Shown here: one piece after another, positions 38,066 through 46,258 of the stretch
Layout: each line of letters starts with the position of its first letter
Numbering within the stretch: position 1 is the first letter of the stretch
Assembly (NCBI GenBank): GCA_046347635.1
Contig: JAXMFT010000002.1
Location: 310,001 to 374,000, forward strand
Direction of reading: 5' to 3'
Source of the DNA: JAGVSZ01 sp019137045
GTDB taxonomy: Bacteria; Pseudomonadota; Gammaproteobacteria; Burkholderiales; SG8-39
Length of the DNA: 64,000 bases
Notes under the pieces: generated by a model
Told to the model about the DNA's origin: nothing
The model's input: only the letters and a program-made list of their open reading frames with translations
The model's database searches: none
Translations under genes and position numbers: made by a program

Positions 38066-38859
38066 CGTGCGATCGTACCGCGGGGGCGCGTGCGGCGCAG
38101 CCAGACCGCGCGCCGCACCCGCATCACCACCCAGGCGGCGCCGAGCGCCGCCGCAACCGCCCGCAGGTAGGCGGGCGCGACGCCGAGCGGCCCGAGCGCG
38201 GACGCGAGCGCGAAGTGGAACACCGCGAACGCGAACAGCCCGGAGACGAAGCCCGCGATGAGGCGAGCGGTCGCGTCGGCGCCGTAGAGCGCGCGCGTAA
38301 ACGCCGGCAGCACCGAGCCGGTGATCGGGAACGCGATCAGGATGCCCGACAGGCGCGGCCCGAGGACCGACGCGCCGAGCATCACCGCGGCGGCGAGCGC
38401 GCCGGCGGCGACGATGCGCACCGCGAGCTCGACGCCCGGAATGGGCACCGGCCCGCGCGCGGGCGCGACGCGCGGCAGCGTGGCGAGCAGCGCCGCGAGC
38501 GCGGCGAGCGCGAGGGCGAAGCCGGCGAGCGGCGGCAGCGGCACCGCGCCCAGGCCGAGCGCGGCGAGCGCGAACGCGGACCAGGCCGCCAGCAGCGCGG
38601 CGAGCCAGCCGAGCCGCCGCGCCGCCCAGGCGTACACCCAGCAGTGCACGCCCGCCGCGCCGGTGACCTGCAGCGTGGTGGCGGCCGAGGCCGCGGCGAA
38701 CGCGGGCCCCGGGTCGTGCGCGAGGAAGACGCTGATCGGCCCGGCGATCAGCGGGAGGCCGCTGATCCAGCCGGTGACCGCGTGCCCCCAGCGCCGGCCC
38801 GCGATGCTCGCGAGCCAGACGACGACGGGGACGAGTGCGACCTTGAGGAGGACGGCCAT
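38062..38859 (-). CDS. Multi-pass membrane protein of unknown function
   Basis: A protein of 265 aa with about eight hydrophobic helices (for example VALVPVVVWLASIAG, LALAALAALLATLP, GFVSGLFAFAVFHFALASAL). I do not recognise the family. The ATG at 38859 has no Shine-Dalgarno, but a TATCAT -10-like box lies 10 nt upstream, consistent with a near-leaderless mRNA. An alternative is that translation comes from an upstream small ORF with a strong ribosome site (38966) through a lost frame. Confidence 0.7.
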   Translation of the reverse strand: MAVLLKVALVPVVVWLASIAGRRWGHAVTGWISGLPLIAGPISVFLAHDPGPAFAAASAATTLQVTGAAGVHCWVYAWAARRLGWLAALLAAWSAFALAALGLGAVPLPPLAGFALALAALAALLATLPRVAPARGPVPIPGVELAVRIVAAGALAAAVMLGASVLGPRLSGILIAFPITGSVLPAFTRALYGADATARLIAGFVSGLFAFAVFHFALASALGPLGVAPAYLRAVAAALGAAWVVMRVRRAVWLRRTRPRGTIAR

Positions 38860-38966
38860 CGCGCGCCGGATGATACCGGGGCGGCGCGCACGTTCCGGGC
38901 GCGCGCGGCCGCGGGATCCAGGCCGAGCGCGGCGATCGACGCGGCGAGAAACTCGGGAGTCAGCAT
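38748..38966 (-). CDS. Candidate small ORF with strong ribosome site behind a sigma-54-like promoter
   Basis: A 72-codon frame starting MLTPEFLAASIAALGLDPAA, preceded by AAGGAGGT at ideal spacing. The first 30 residues look like real protein (helical, Ala/Leu-rich); the rest overlaps the start of the membrane-protein gene in another frame and looks like a shadow. It could be a small protein, a translated leader, or the true 5' end of the membrane-protein gene separated by a frameshift. The remaining DNA of this 402-bp gap (38979-39261) has no other gene. Confidence 0.35.
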   Translation of the reverse strand: MLTPEFLAASIAALGLDPAAARARNVRAAPVSSGARWPSSSRSHSSPSSSGSRASRAGAGGTRSPAGSAASR

Positions 38967-39023
38967 GGAAACCTCCTTCGTGCCGTGGGGGAGCGCCGGC
39001 GCGGGACCGACCGGGGAGCGTGC

Positions 39024-39039
39024 AGCACGCATCGTGCCA
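39024..39039 (-). promoter_or_regulatory. Sigma-54-like -24/-12 promoter (third copy)
   Basis: Minus strand TGGCAC-GATGC-GTGCT, the same 11 conserved bases and spacing as the two precursor promoters. Predicted start near 39013, 47 nt before ATG 38966. No CCAACA-N13-TGTTGG enhancer is present upstream, so another activator, or chance, is possible. Confidence 0.5.
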
Positions 39040-39261
39040 GGGCGCGGCTGCCCCGCGATGTCGCGCGTGAACGTCGGGTCGGGGCGACGCGAAACGCGCG
39101 CGCGGCGGGTTTGCCTGCGCGTTCAGCGCCCTGCCGCGTTGCCGTCCGGCGACGCGGCGAGCGCTTCGGCGAGGTGCGCGATCGACGTGAGTGCGCCCGA
39201 GTGCGTGAGCCGCGCGCGCCCGCCGCGGCGGCCGGCGCTTGAGTACACTTGCGCACCGGCC

Positions 39262-40320
39262 ATGGAATCGTTCGTCGGCACCACCCCCGTTCAAGAGCGC
39301 CAGCGCTTCGACGCGGGCGCGCTCGACGCGTATCTGCGCGCACACGTCGCGGGTTACCGCGGCCCGCTCGAAGTCGAGCAGTTCAGGGGCGGGCAGTCGA
39401 ACCCGACCTTCCTCCTGAAGACGCCGCACGCGCGCTACGTGATGCGCGCGAAGCCCGCACCGGCGGCGAAGCTGCTGCCCTCCGCGCACGCGGTGGACCG
39501 CGAGCACCGGGTCATCACCGCGCTCGGCGCCGCCGGCATGCCCGTGCCGCGCACCTACGCGCTGTGCGAGGACGAGGCGGTCGTCGGCCGCGCGTTCTAC
39601 GTCATGGAGTTCGTCGACGGGCGCGTGCTCTGGGACCAGGCGCTGCCCGGCCTGGCGTCGGACGAGCGGCGCGCCATCTACGACGAGATGAACCGCGTGA
39701 TCGCGCGGCTGCACGCGGTCGACTACAAGGCGATCGGGCTCGAGACCTTCGGCAAGCCGGGCAACTACTTCGCGCGCCAGATCGACCGCTGGACGCGGCA
39801 GTACCGCGCCTCCGCAACCGAGCCGATCGAGGCGATGGACCGGCTGATCGCGTGGCTCCCCGGCGCCATCCCGCCGGGCGACGAGACGACCATCGTCCAC
39901 GGCGACTACCGGCTCGACAACACCGTGTTCCACCCGACCGAACCGCGCATCCTCGCCGTCCTCGACTGGGAGCTCTCGACCCTCGGCCACCCGCTCGCCG
40001 ACTTCGCCTACCACTGCATGAGCTGGCACATCCCGCCGGCGCACTTCCGCGGCATCGCGGGCCTCGACCTCGCCGCGCTCGGCATTCCGACCGAGGACGA
40101 GTACGTCGCGGCGTACTGCCGGCGCACCGGCCGCGAGCGCATCGGCCACTGGGATTTCTACCTCGCGTACAACATGTTCCGGCTCGCGGCGATCCTGCAG
40201 GGGATCATGAAGCGCGCGCTCGACGGCATCGCCGCGAGCCCGCAGGCCCTCGACGCCGGCCGGCGCGCGCGCCCGCTCGCCGAGATGGGCTGGCAATATG
40301 CGCGACGCGCGGGCGCCTGA
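39262..40320 (+). CDS. Phosphotransferase-family (APH/ACAD10-like) protein
   Basis: A protein of 352 aa with the aminoglycoside-phosphotransferase kinase fold: FRGGQSNPTFLL at the nucleotide site, catalytic HGDYRLDNTVF (near residue 213) and metal-binding LDWELSTLGHPLADF. The ACAD10/11-type subgroup phosphorylates 4-hydroxyacyl-CoA-type substrates in some organisms. A TACACT -10-like box lies 12 nt upstream of the ATG without a Shine-Dalgarno. Confidence 0.85.
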   Translation: MESFVGTTPVQERQRFDAGALDAYLRAHVAGYRGPLEVEQFRGGQSNPTFLLKTPHARYVMRAKPAPAAKLLPSAHAVDREHRVITALGAAGMPVPRTYALCEDEAVVGRAFYVMEFVDGRVLWDQALPGLASDERRAIYDEMNRVIARLHAVDYKAIGLETFGKPGNYFARQIDRWTRQYRASATEPIEAMDRLIAWLPGAIPPGDETTIVHGDYRLDNTVFHPTEPRILAVLDWELSTLGHPLADFAYHCMSWHIPPAHFRGIAGLDLAALGIPTEDEYVAAYCRRTGRERIGHWDFYLAYNMFRLAAILQGIMKRALDGIAASPQALDAGRRARPLAEMGWQYARRAGA

Positions 40321-40371
40321 GCACCCGGCGCGCCGGCGCCCGAATCCCGCATCCCCTTTCCGGAGGCGCTC

Positions 40372-41031
40372 GTGACGCTCAAGCTCTGCGGTTTCGCCGT
40401 CAGCAACTACTACAACAAGGTCAAGATGCAGCTGCTGGAGAAGGGGGTGCCGTTCGAGGAGGTGCTGGTGTGGGCCTCGCAGGACGAGGGGCACCGCGCG
40501 CGCTCGCCGCGCGGCAAGGTGCCCTACATCGAGGTGGACGGGCGCGCGCTCGCCGAGTCGAGCGTGATCGCCGAGTACGTCGAGGAGGCGTACGCGCAGA
40601 ACCCGCTGCTGCCGCGCGACCCGTTCGAGCGGGCGAAAGTGCGCGAGCTCGTCGTGTTCCTGGAGCTGCACGTCGAGCTCGTCGCGCGGCGCCTCTACCG
40701 CGAGGCGTTCTTCGGCGGGAAGATCTCCGACGAGGCCAGGGCGGAGGTGGAGAAGGAGCTGCCGCGGGGCCTGAGCGCGCTCGTGCAGCTCGCGCGGTTC
40801 GCGCCCTACCTCGCCGGCCCGACGCTCACGCTCGCCGACTGCGCGGCGGCGCAGCACCTGCCGCTCGTCACGATGGCGACCAAGCGCATCTACGGCCGCG
40901 ACTTTGCCGAGCCGTATCCGCAGATCGCGCAATACGTGAAGGCCATGAACCAGCGCCCGGCCGCGCAGAGGATCGCCGCGGACCGCAAGGAGAACGCGCA
41001 GCTGTACGCGGAAAAGACGGCCAGGAAGTAG
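40372..41031 (+). CDS. Glutathione S-transferase family protein
   Basis: A protein of 219 aa starting with GTG (ribosome site GGAGG). The N-terminal thioredoxin-like domain has SNYYNKVKMQLLEKG and the cis-Pro/SNAIL-type GKVPYIEVDGRALAESSVIAEY; the C-terminal domain is all-helical. It would conjugate or bind glutathione; the substrate is unknown. Confidence 0.88.
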   Translation: MTLKLCGFAVSNYYNKVKMQLLEKGVPFEEVLVWASQDEGHRARSPRGKVPYIEVDGRALAESSVIAEYVEEAYAQNPLLPRDPFERAKVRELVVFLELHVELVARRLYREAFFGGKISDEARAEVEKELPRGLSALVQLARFAPYLAGPTLTLADCAAAQHLPLVTMATKRIYGRDFAEPYPQIAQYVKAMNQRPAAQRIAADRKENAQLYAEKTARK

Positions 41032-41048
41032 CCGGCGCGCCGACACCC

Positions 41049-41777
41049 ATGACGACCGACTTTCGCAACGCCCTCGGCCAGCCGGTCGGCGCGCCGCTGC
41101 CGGGCTGGAAGCCCGCGCCGCGCCCGCCGCGCACGCCGATGGAGGGGCGGTTCTGCCGCGTCGAGCCGCTCGACCCGGCGCGGCACGGCGACCCGCTCTG
41201 GGCCGCGAACGCGCTCGACCGGGATGGCCGCAACTTCACCTATCTCACCGCCGGGCCGTTCGCGACGCCGGAGGCGTACTTCGAGTGGCTGAACGGGTCC
41301 TGCCGCGGCGACGATCCGCTCTTCCACGCGATCGTCGATCGCGCGAGCGGGCAGGCAGTCGGCGTGGCGAGCTACCTGCGCATCGATCCGGCGAACGGCG
41401 TGATCGAGGTGGGGCACATCAACTACTCGCCGCTGCTGCAGCGCAGGCCGGCCGCGACCGAGGCGATGCACCTGATGATGAAGCGCGCGTTCGAGCTCGG
41501 CTACCGGCGCTACGAGTGGAAGTGCGACGCGCTCAACGCGCCCTCGCGCGCCGCGGCGCAGCGGCTCGGGTTCTCGTACGAGGGCCTCTTCCGCCAGGCG
41601 GTGGTGTACAAGGGGCGCAGCCGCGACACCGCGTGGTACTCGGTGATCGACGCGGAGTGGCCGGCGCTGCGCGCGGCGTTCGAGCGCTGGCTCGACCCGG
41701 CGAACTTCGACGCGGCGGGGAACCAGCGCGTGGCGCTGTCGGCGCTGACCGCGCCGCTGCTCGTGGCGCGCGGCTGA
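41049..41777 (+). CDS. GNAT-family N-acetyltransferase (RimL/RimJ-like)
   Basis: A protein of 242 aa. It shows the GNAT core (GQAVGVASYLRID, VIEVGHINYSPLLQRRPAATEAMHLMM, AQRLGFSYEGLFRQAVVYKG) typical of RimL-type enzymes that acetylate protein N-termini or small amines from acetyl-CoA. Starts 17 nt after the GST stop; the DHFR-like gene follows after 7 nt, so a small operon is likely. Confidence 0.85.
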   Translation: MTTDFRNALGQPVGAPLPGWKPAPRPPRTPMEGRFCRVEPLDPARHGDPLWAANALDRDGRNFTYLTAGPFATPEAYFEWLNGSCRGDDPLFHAIVDRASGQAVGVASYLRIDPANGVIEVGHINYSPLLQRRPAATEAMHLMMKRAFELGYRRYEWKCDALNAPSRAAAQRLGFSYEGLFRQAVVYKGRSRDTAWYSVIDAEWPALRAAFERWLDPANFDAAGNQRVALSALTAPLLVARG

Positions 41778-41784
41778 GGCGGCC

Positions 41785-42306
41785 ATGCGCCGGGTGCGGT
41801 ACTTCGCCGCCTCGAGCCTGGACGGCTACATCGCGCGCGGCGACGGCAGCATCGGCTGGCTGTTCCACGACGCCGACTACGGCTACGCGGCGTTCTACTC
41901 GGCCATCGACACCGTCCTCATGGGGCGGACGACCTACGAGCTGGCGCTGGTGCTCGGGCCCTATCCGTTCTCCGGCAAGAAGGCGTTCGTCTTCTCCAGG
42001 TCGCGCGCGGGGACGCGCGACGAGCACGCGGAGTTCGTCGCGCCCGACGTGCGCGCGTTCGTCGCCGGCCTGCGCGCGCAGCCGGGGCGGGACATCTGGC
42101 TGGTCGGCGGGTCGCAGCTCGCGCACGCGTTTCTCGCCGCGGACCTGATCGACGAGTACATCGTGTCGATCCACCCGGTGCTGCTCGGCGCGGGGATCCC
42201 GCTGTTCCCGGCGAACGCGCGCGAGGCGGTGCTGCGGTTCGAGGGCGCGCGAACCTTTCCGAGCGGGCTCGTGCAGTTGCGGTACGAGCGCACCGGCCGG
42301 GGCTGA
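41785..42306 (+). CDS. Dihydrofolate-reductase-family (RibD C-terminal-like) protein
   Basis: A protein of 173 aa with the DHFR/RibD-C fold: ASSLDGYIARGDGSIGWL, MGRTTYELALVL and IWLVGGSQLAHAFLAADLIDEYIVSIHPVLLGAG. Stand-alone members reduce pyrimidine- or pterin-like compounds; the function is usually unassigned. Confidence 0.85.
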   Translation: MRRVRYFAASSLDGYIARGDGSIGWLFHDADYGYAAFYSAIDTVLMGRTTYELALVLGPYPFSGKKAFVFSRSRAGTRDEHAEFVAPDVRAFVAGLRAQPGRDIWLVGGSQLAHAFLAADLIDEYIVSIHPVLLGAGIPLFPANAREAVLRFEGARTFPSGLVQLRYERTGRG

Positions 42307-42369
42307 GCGCGGGCGCCCAGGACCGGCCCGCGCGCGAGCGGAACGAAGGAACGGGGGGGAGGGGAAGCG

Positions 42370-43062
42370 ATGGCGCTGCGCGGTGAGGCCGCGATCGCGA
42401 TGTGGATCGACTTCGACCCGGCGATCGTCGCGGAGCTGGGCGACTGGCACACGCACGAGCACATGCCCGAGCGCTTGGGCATCCCGGGGTTCCGGCGCGG
42501 GACGCGCTGGTCGGGCGGTGGCGCCGGCGCGAGCCACTTCGTCCTGTACGAGCTCGAGTCGCTCGACGTCTTCGCGTCGAACGCCTATCTCGAGCGGCTG
42601 AACGACCCGACGCCGTGGAGCCGCAAGATGACCCCGCACCACCGCAACATGGTGCGCAGCCCGTGCCGGGTCGTGGGCGGCGCCGGGGCGGGCGTCGGCG
42701 CGGCGCTGCTGACCGTCCGGCTCTCGCCGCGGCCGGGCGAGGCCGAGCGCCTGCGCGACGGGCTCCTCCGCGAGCTGCTGCCCGCGCTGGCGCGGCGGCC
42801 GGGCATCGCCGCGGCGCACCTCCTCGTCACCGAGCCGACGGTCATGCCCCCGCAGACCGAAGAGCAGCGGATGCGCGGCGGCGACGCGCTCGCCGATTGG
42901 GTGCTGCTCGTGCACGGCTACGAGGCTGCGGCGGTCGCGGCGCTGGCGCAGGGCGAGCTCGGCTCCGCGGCGCTCGCCGGGCGCGGCGCGGCGCCGGGCG
43001 CGGTCATCGGAAGCTACCGGCTCGATTACGCCTTGACGAACGTGGACGTCGGGGCGCCGTAG
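42370..43062 (+). CDS. Conserved hypothetical protein, probable dimeric alpha-beta-barrel fold
   Basis: A protein of 230 aa. The first half has FDPAIVAELGDWHTHEHMPE and GFRRGTRWSG, reminiscent of EthD/DUF4286-type ferredoxin-like domains with the W-x-x-x-EH-M pattern; the second half repeats a similar beta-alpha pattern (TVRLSPRPGEAERLRDGLL). Probably two tandem ferredoxin-like domains. Function unknown. Confidence 0.6.
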   Translation: MALRGEAAIAMWIDFDPAIVAELGDWHTHEHMPERLGIPGFRRGTRWSGGGAGASHFVLYELESLDVFASNAYLERLNDPTPWSRKMTPHHRNMVRSPCRVVGGAGAGVGAALLTVRLSPRPGEAERLRDGLLRELLPALARRPGIAAAHLLVTEPTVMPPQTEEQRMRGGDALADWVLLVHGYEAAAVAALAQGELGSAALAGRGAAPGAVIGSYRLDYALTNVDVGAP

Positions 43063-43078
43063 CGCCGCGTCCCCCGAC

Positions 43079-43486
43079 TCAGAGCAGTTTCACCTCGAGG
43101 CCGCGGATGCGCGCGAACGTCGGATCGTTCGTCACGAATGCCGTGCCGGCGCCGAGCGCCATGGCCGAGGCGGCCTGGATCGAATCGGGCGTGCGCAGCC
43201 CGTGCTCGGCGCGAAGCGCGGTTGCGACGTCGACGATCTCGGCGGTGATCTCGACCACCGCGAGGTCGGCCGCGTTGAGAAAGTTGTCGTAGCGCGCGAG
43301 GATGTGCGGCTGCCGCTCGCGCAGCGGCTTCGTCCGGCATTCGATCCAGGACAGTCGCGAGACCGCGAGCCCGAGCCCGGGATGTGCCGCGCGCAGCGTG
43401 CCGAGCAGCGCGGCGAGACGCGCCTGGAACGGAGCGACCCCCTCGACTTGATAGATGATCGCGCAAGCGTCGAGCAGTGCGATCAA
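43079..43486 (-). CDS. VapC-like PIN-domain toxin
   Basis: A protein of 135 aa with PIN acidic residues: LLDACAIIYQVEG, SRLSWIECRTKPL (Glu), RTPDSIQAASAMALG (Asp) and VTNDPTFARI (Asp). Likely ribonuclease toxin. Its ATG overlaps the antitoxin stop by 4 nt, so it is coupled to the Phd-like gene. Confidence 0.85.
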   Translation of the reverse strand: MIALLDACAIIYQVEGVAPFQARLAALLGTLRAAHPGLGLAVSRLSWIECRTKPLRERQPHILARYDNFLNAADLAVVEITAEIVDVATALRAEHGLRTPDSIQAASAMALGAGTAFVTNDPTFARIRGLEVKLL

Positions 43487-43770
43487 CGCTTGCCCCAGCT
43501 CGCCCGATCCTCCCGGACTTGCGCGTCGATCTCGTCCTTGGCGCGGTTACCCTCGTGGGGCCGCGCGATGATCAGGTCCCACACGCTTGCGCCGGACGAC
43601 GCCTGCGCTGGGGCGCGTGATGCAGCGACCAGGCGGGCGTACTCCTGCTCCGACAGATAGACGCCGGTCGGGCGGTTGTTCCGGATGATGTGGACCGGGC
43701 CGGACTTGGCCGCCTCTTCCAGGGCGGCGACGCCCCGGCGCTTGACTTCGCTTGCGGGAATCGAGTTCAT
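43483..43770 (-). CDS. Phd/YefM-family antitoxin
   Basis: A protein of 95 aa starting MNSIPASEVKRRGVAALEEA and containing GPVHIIRNNRPTGVYLSEQEY, the Phd/YefM DNA-binding fold; the C-terminal helix would neutralise the PIN toxin. Start ATG 43770. Palindromes just upstream (43797-43824) are candidate autoregulatory operators. Confidence 0.83.
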   Translation of the reverse strand: MNSIPASEVKRRGVAALEEAAKSGPVHIIRNNRPTGVYLSEQEYARLVAASRAPAQASSGASVWDLIIARPHEGNRAKDEIDAQVREDRASWGKR

Positions 43771-43796
43771 ATCGTACCTGGAAAAGTGCTCGAACG

Positions 43797-43824
43797 AGTA
43801 CCGATTATCGTACTGACCGGTCAG
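43797..43824. promoter_or_regulatory. Two overlapping palindromes between antitoxin and acyl-CoA ligase genes
   Basis: AGTACCGATTATCGTACT (43797-43814, imperfect) overlaps the perfect 12-bp palindrome CTGACCGGTCAG (43813-43824). They sit in the 119-bp divergent gap. The first suits a Phd-type operator near the antitoxin promoter; the second resembles a TetR-type site and may control the acyl-CoA ligase/hydratase genes. Confidence 0.5.
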
Positions 43825-43889
43825 CGGTGCAAGCGGCTGGCTGGCTCGAAGACGGACGGGAAACGAAAATCGCCGGGAGCACCGCCCGC

Positions 43890-45482
43890 ATGGACACGCT
43901 GACCGATTTTCTCGGAGGAACGGCCGCGAACTCACGGGGAGGACCGGCGCTCCTCGATCGCGACCGCCCCGTGACCCGCGCCGCGCTGGCCGAGGAGTCG
44001 GCGCGCCTTGCCGCGGGGCTGCGCGCGATCGGGGTCGAGGCAGGGGACCGCGTCGCGGTCTGGCTTCCCAATCTCCCCGCGTGGCTCGCGACGTTCTTCG
44101 CCTGCGGGCGGCTCGGCGCGATCGCAGTCTCGGTCAACACGCGCTTTCGCAGCCACGAGGTGCAGGACATCGTCGGCCGCGCCGGCTGCAAGGCGGTCGT
44201 CTTCTGGCCGGGGTTCCGCAACATCGACTTCGCCGGGATCCTCGCCGAGTGCGATCCCGGCGCGCTCGGCACGCTCGCCCACGTGGTCGCGTACGCCGAG
44301 GGCGACGAGCGCCTGCCCGAGCGGGTGCACGGCAAGCCGGTCGTCGCCTATCGCACGCTGGTCGCGAACGAACCGCTGCGCGCCGCGGCCGGCCGGCCCG
44401 ACTCCGGCTGCGTGATCTTCACCACCTCCGGGACGACGAAGGCGCCGAAGTTCGTGCTGCACGACCAGCGCACCGTGCTGCGCCACGCGCACGACGTCGC
44501 GCGCGGGTTCGGCTATGAGGCGCCGGACGCGCGCGTCCTCGTGACCGCGCCGCTCTGCGGCGTGTTCGGTTTCACCAACGCGATGGGCGCGCTCGCCGCC
44601 GCCGCGCCGGTCGTGATGTATCCCGCCTTCGACGCCGCCGAGTCCGCGCAAGCGGTGCTGCGCCATCGGGTCACGCACACGCACGCCTCCGACGAGATGA
44701 TCGGGCGCATGCTCGACGCCGTGCCGGGCACGCCGGCGTTCCCGAGCGCGAGGTTCTTCGGCTACGCGTCGTTCTCGCCCGCGTACGCGGACCTGCCGCA
44801 GCGCGCGCAGGCGCGCGGGCTCACCGTCGTCGGCCTGTACGGCATGAGCGAAGTGCACGCGCTCATGGCGCGCCAGAGCGAGTCCGCGCCGTTCGCCGAG
44901 CGCGTGCTCGCCGGCGGCCGCTGCGTCGCGCCCGAGGGGCGGGTGCGGGCGCGCGATCCCGAGTCGGGCGCGATCCAGCCGCACGGCACCGCGGGCGAGC
45001 TGGAGCTGAAGGTGCCGAGCGGCATGGTCGGGTACTTCGGCGACGAGGGCGCCACGCGCGCGGCGTTCACCGACGACGGATACCTCCGAACCGGAGACCT
45101 CGGCTACTCGACGGCGGAGAACGCGTTCGTGTTCCTCGCCCGGCTCGGCGACGCCTTCCGGCTCGGCGGCTTCCTCGTGAGCCCGGCGGAGATCGAGGAC
45201 GTGCTGCAGGCCCATCCGGCGGTCGCCGGCGCGCAGGTCGTCGGCGTCGACACCGCGGGCGGCACCCGGGCGTTCGCGTTCGTCATCCCCAAGCCCGGCG
45301 CGGCGTTCGACGAGCGCGCGCTCGTCGCGCACTGCGCGGCGCGCGTCGCGAAGTTCAAGGTGCCGGTGCGCGTGCGGCCGATCGACGCCTTCCCGGTGAC
45401 GCCGGGCGCCAACGCGACCAAGATCCAGAAGTCGAAGCTGCGCGAGCGCGCGCAGGCCATACTCGAAGGGAGCGGCGAATGA
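43890..45482 (+). CDS. AMP-dependent acyl-CoA synthetase/ligase
   Basis: A protein of 530 aa of the ANL superfamily: AMP-binding P-loop FTTSGTTKAPKFVL (near residue 179), VGLYGMSEVHALM and the hinge TGDLGYSTAENAF, with a C-terminal Lys in GANATKIQKSKLRE. It activates a carboxylic acid to its CoA ester via an adenylate. Start ATG 43890; the frame is open upstream but without homology. ATGA overlap with the hydratase gene points to a two-step CoA-ester pathway. Confidence 0.9.
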   Translation: MDTLTDFLGGTAANSRGGPALLDRDRPVTRAALAEESARLAAGLRAIGVEAGDRVAVWLPNLPAWLATFFACGRLGAIAVSVNTRFRSHEVQDIVGRAGCKAVVFWPGFRNIDFAGILAECDPGALGTLAHVVAYAEGDERLPERVHGKPVVAYRTLVANEPLRAAAGRPDSGCVIFTTSGTTKAPKFVLHDQRTVLRHAHDVARGFGYEAPDARVLVTAPLCGVFGFTNAMGALAAAAPVVMYPAFDAAESAQAVLRHRVTHTHASDEMIGRMLDAVPGTPAFPSARFFGYASFSPAYADLPQRAQARGLTVVGLYGMSEVHALMARQSESAPFAERVLAGGRCVAPEGRVRARDPESGAIQPHGTAGELELKVPSGMVGYFGDEGATRAAFTDDGYLRTGDLGYSTAENAFVFLARLGDAFRLGGFLVSPAEIEDVLQAHPAVAGAQVVGVDTAGGTRAFAFVIPKPGAAFDERALVAHCAARVAKFKVPVRVRPIDAFPVTPGANATKIQKSKLRERAQAILEGSGE

Positions 45483-46258
45483 GCGACACGATCCGGGTGG
45501 AGCAGGCGGGCGCGATCACGGTCCTGGTGCTGAACCGGCCGGCGGCCTTCAACGCGCTGGAGATGGAGCTGGTGGACGCGCTGGTCGACCGCGTCACCGC
45601 GCTCGCCCGCGACGAGCGGGTGCGCGGCGTGGTGATCACCGGCGCGGGAAAGGCGTTCTGCTCGGGCGGCGACCTGCGCTGGATGCTGTCGCACCCGCAG
45701 GGGCCCGCCGGCGCGTTCCACGCGCTCGCGGCGCGCTTCCACCTCGTGGTGCTGGAGATCCGGCGCATGGCGAAGCCGGTCGTCGCGGCGGTGAACGGCG
45801 TGGCGGCCGGCGGCGGCTTCTCGTTCGCGCTCGCGTGCGACTTCCGCGTACTGGCGGAGTCGGCGGTGCTGCGGCAGGCCTACACCTCGAACGGGCTCTC
45901 GATCGACGGCGGCGGCACCTTCGCCCTGCCGCGCCTGGTCGGCTACGCCCGCGCCATGGAGATCGCGGCGTTCGACGCGCCCGTCTCCGCGCGCCAGGCG
46001 CTCGAGTGGGGGCTCGCGACGAAGGTGGCTGCGGACGGCCAGGCGGTGGAGGAGGCGGTCGCGCTCGCCGCGCGCATCGCGAGCGGGTCGCTCCACTCGT
46101 ACGGGCTGGCGAAGCGGCTGCTGGGCGACGCGTTCGACACGCCGCTCGAGGCGCAGCTCGAGCGCGAGCGCGCGGCGCTCGCCGCGTGCGGCGCGCACCC
46201 CGACGGGCAGGAAGGAATGCGCGCGTTCGCGGAGAAGCGCAGGCCCGCCTTCAGATGA
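45479..46258 (+). CDS. Enoyl-CoA hydratase/isomerase family protein
   Basis: A protein of 259 aa with the crotonase fold: NRPAAFNALEMELVDAL, GAGKAFCSGGDLRWML and the oxyanion-hole VNGVAAGGGFSFALACD. The usual second catalytic Glu region reads YTSNGLSIDGGGTFALPRLVG. Works with the upstream ligase. Its 3' end overlaps a convergent lipoprotein gene by 8 nt. Confidence 0.9.
   Translation: MSDTIRVEQAGAITVLVLNRPAAFNALEMELVDALVDRVTALARDERVRGVVITGAGKAFCSGGDLRWMLSHPQGPAGAFHALAARFHLVVLEIRRMAKPVVAAVNGVAAGGGFSFALACDFRVLAESAVLRQAYTSNGLSIDGGGTFALPRLVGYARAMEIAAFDAPVSARQALEWGLATKVAADGQAVEEAVALAARIASGSLHSYGLAKRLLGDAFDTPLEAQLERERAALAACGAHPDGQEGMRAFAEKRRPAFR

Noticed and set aside
39040..39261. Enhancer repeat for the third sigma-54-like promoter
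   Set aside because: I searched the upstream DNA for CCAACA/TGTTGG pairs and found none.
38062..41046. Long minus-strand frame of about 994 codons across the phosphotransferase and GST genes
   Set aside because: Only its last 265 codons (from 38859) have membrane-protein character; the rest is antisense to well-supported enzymes.
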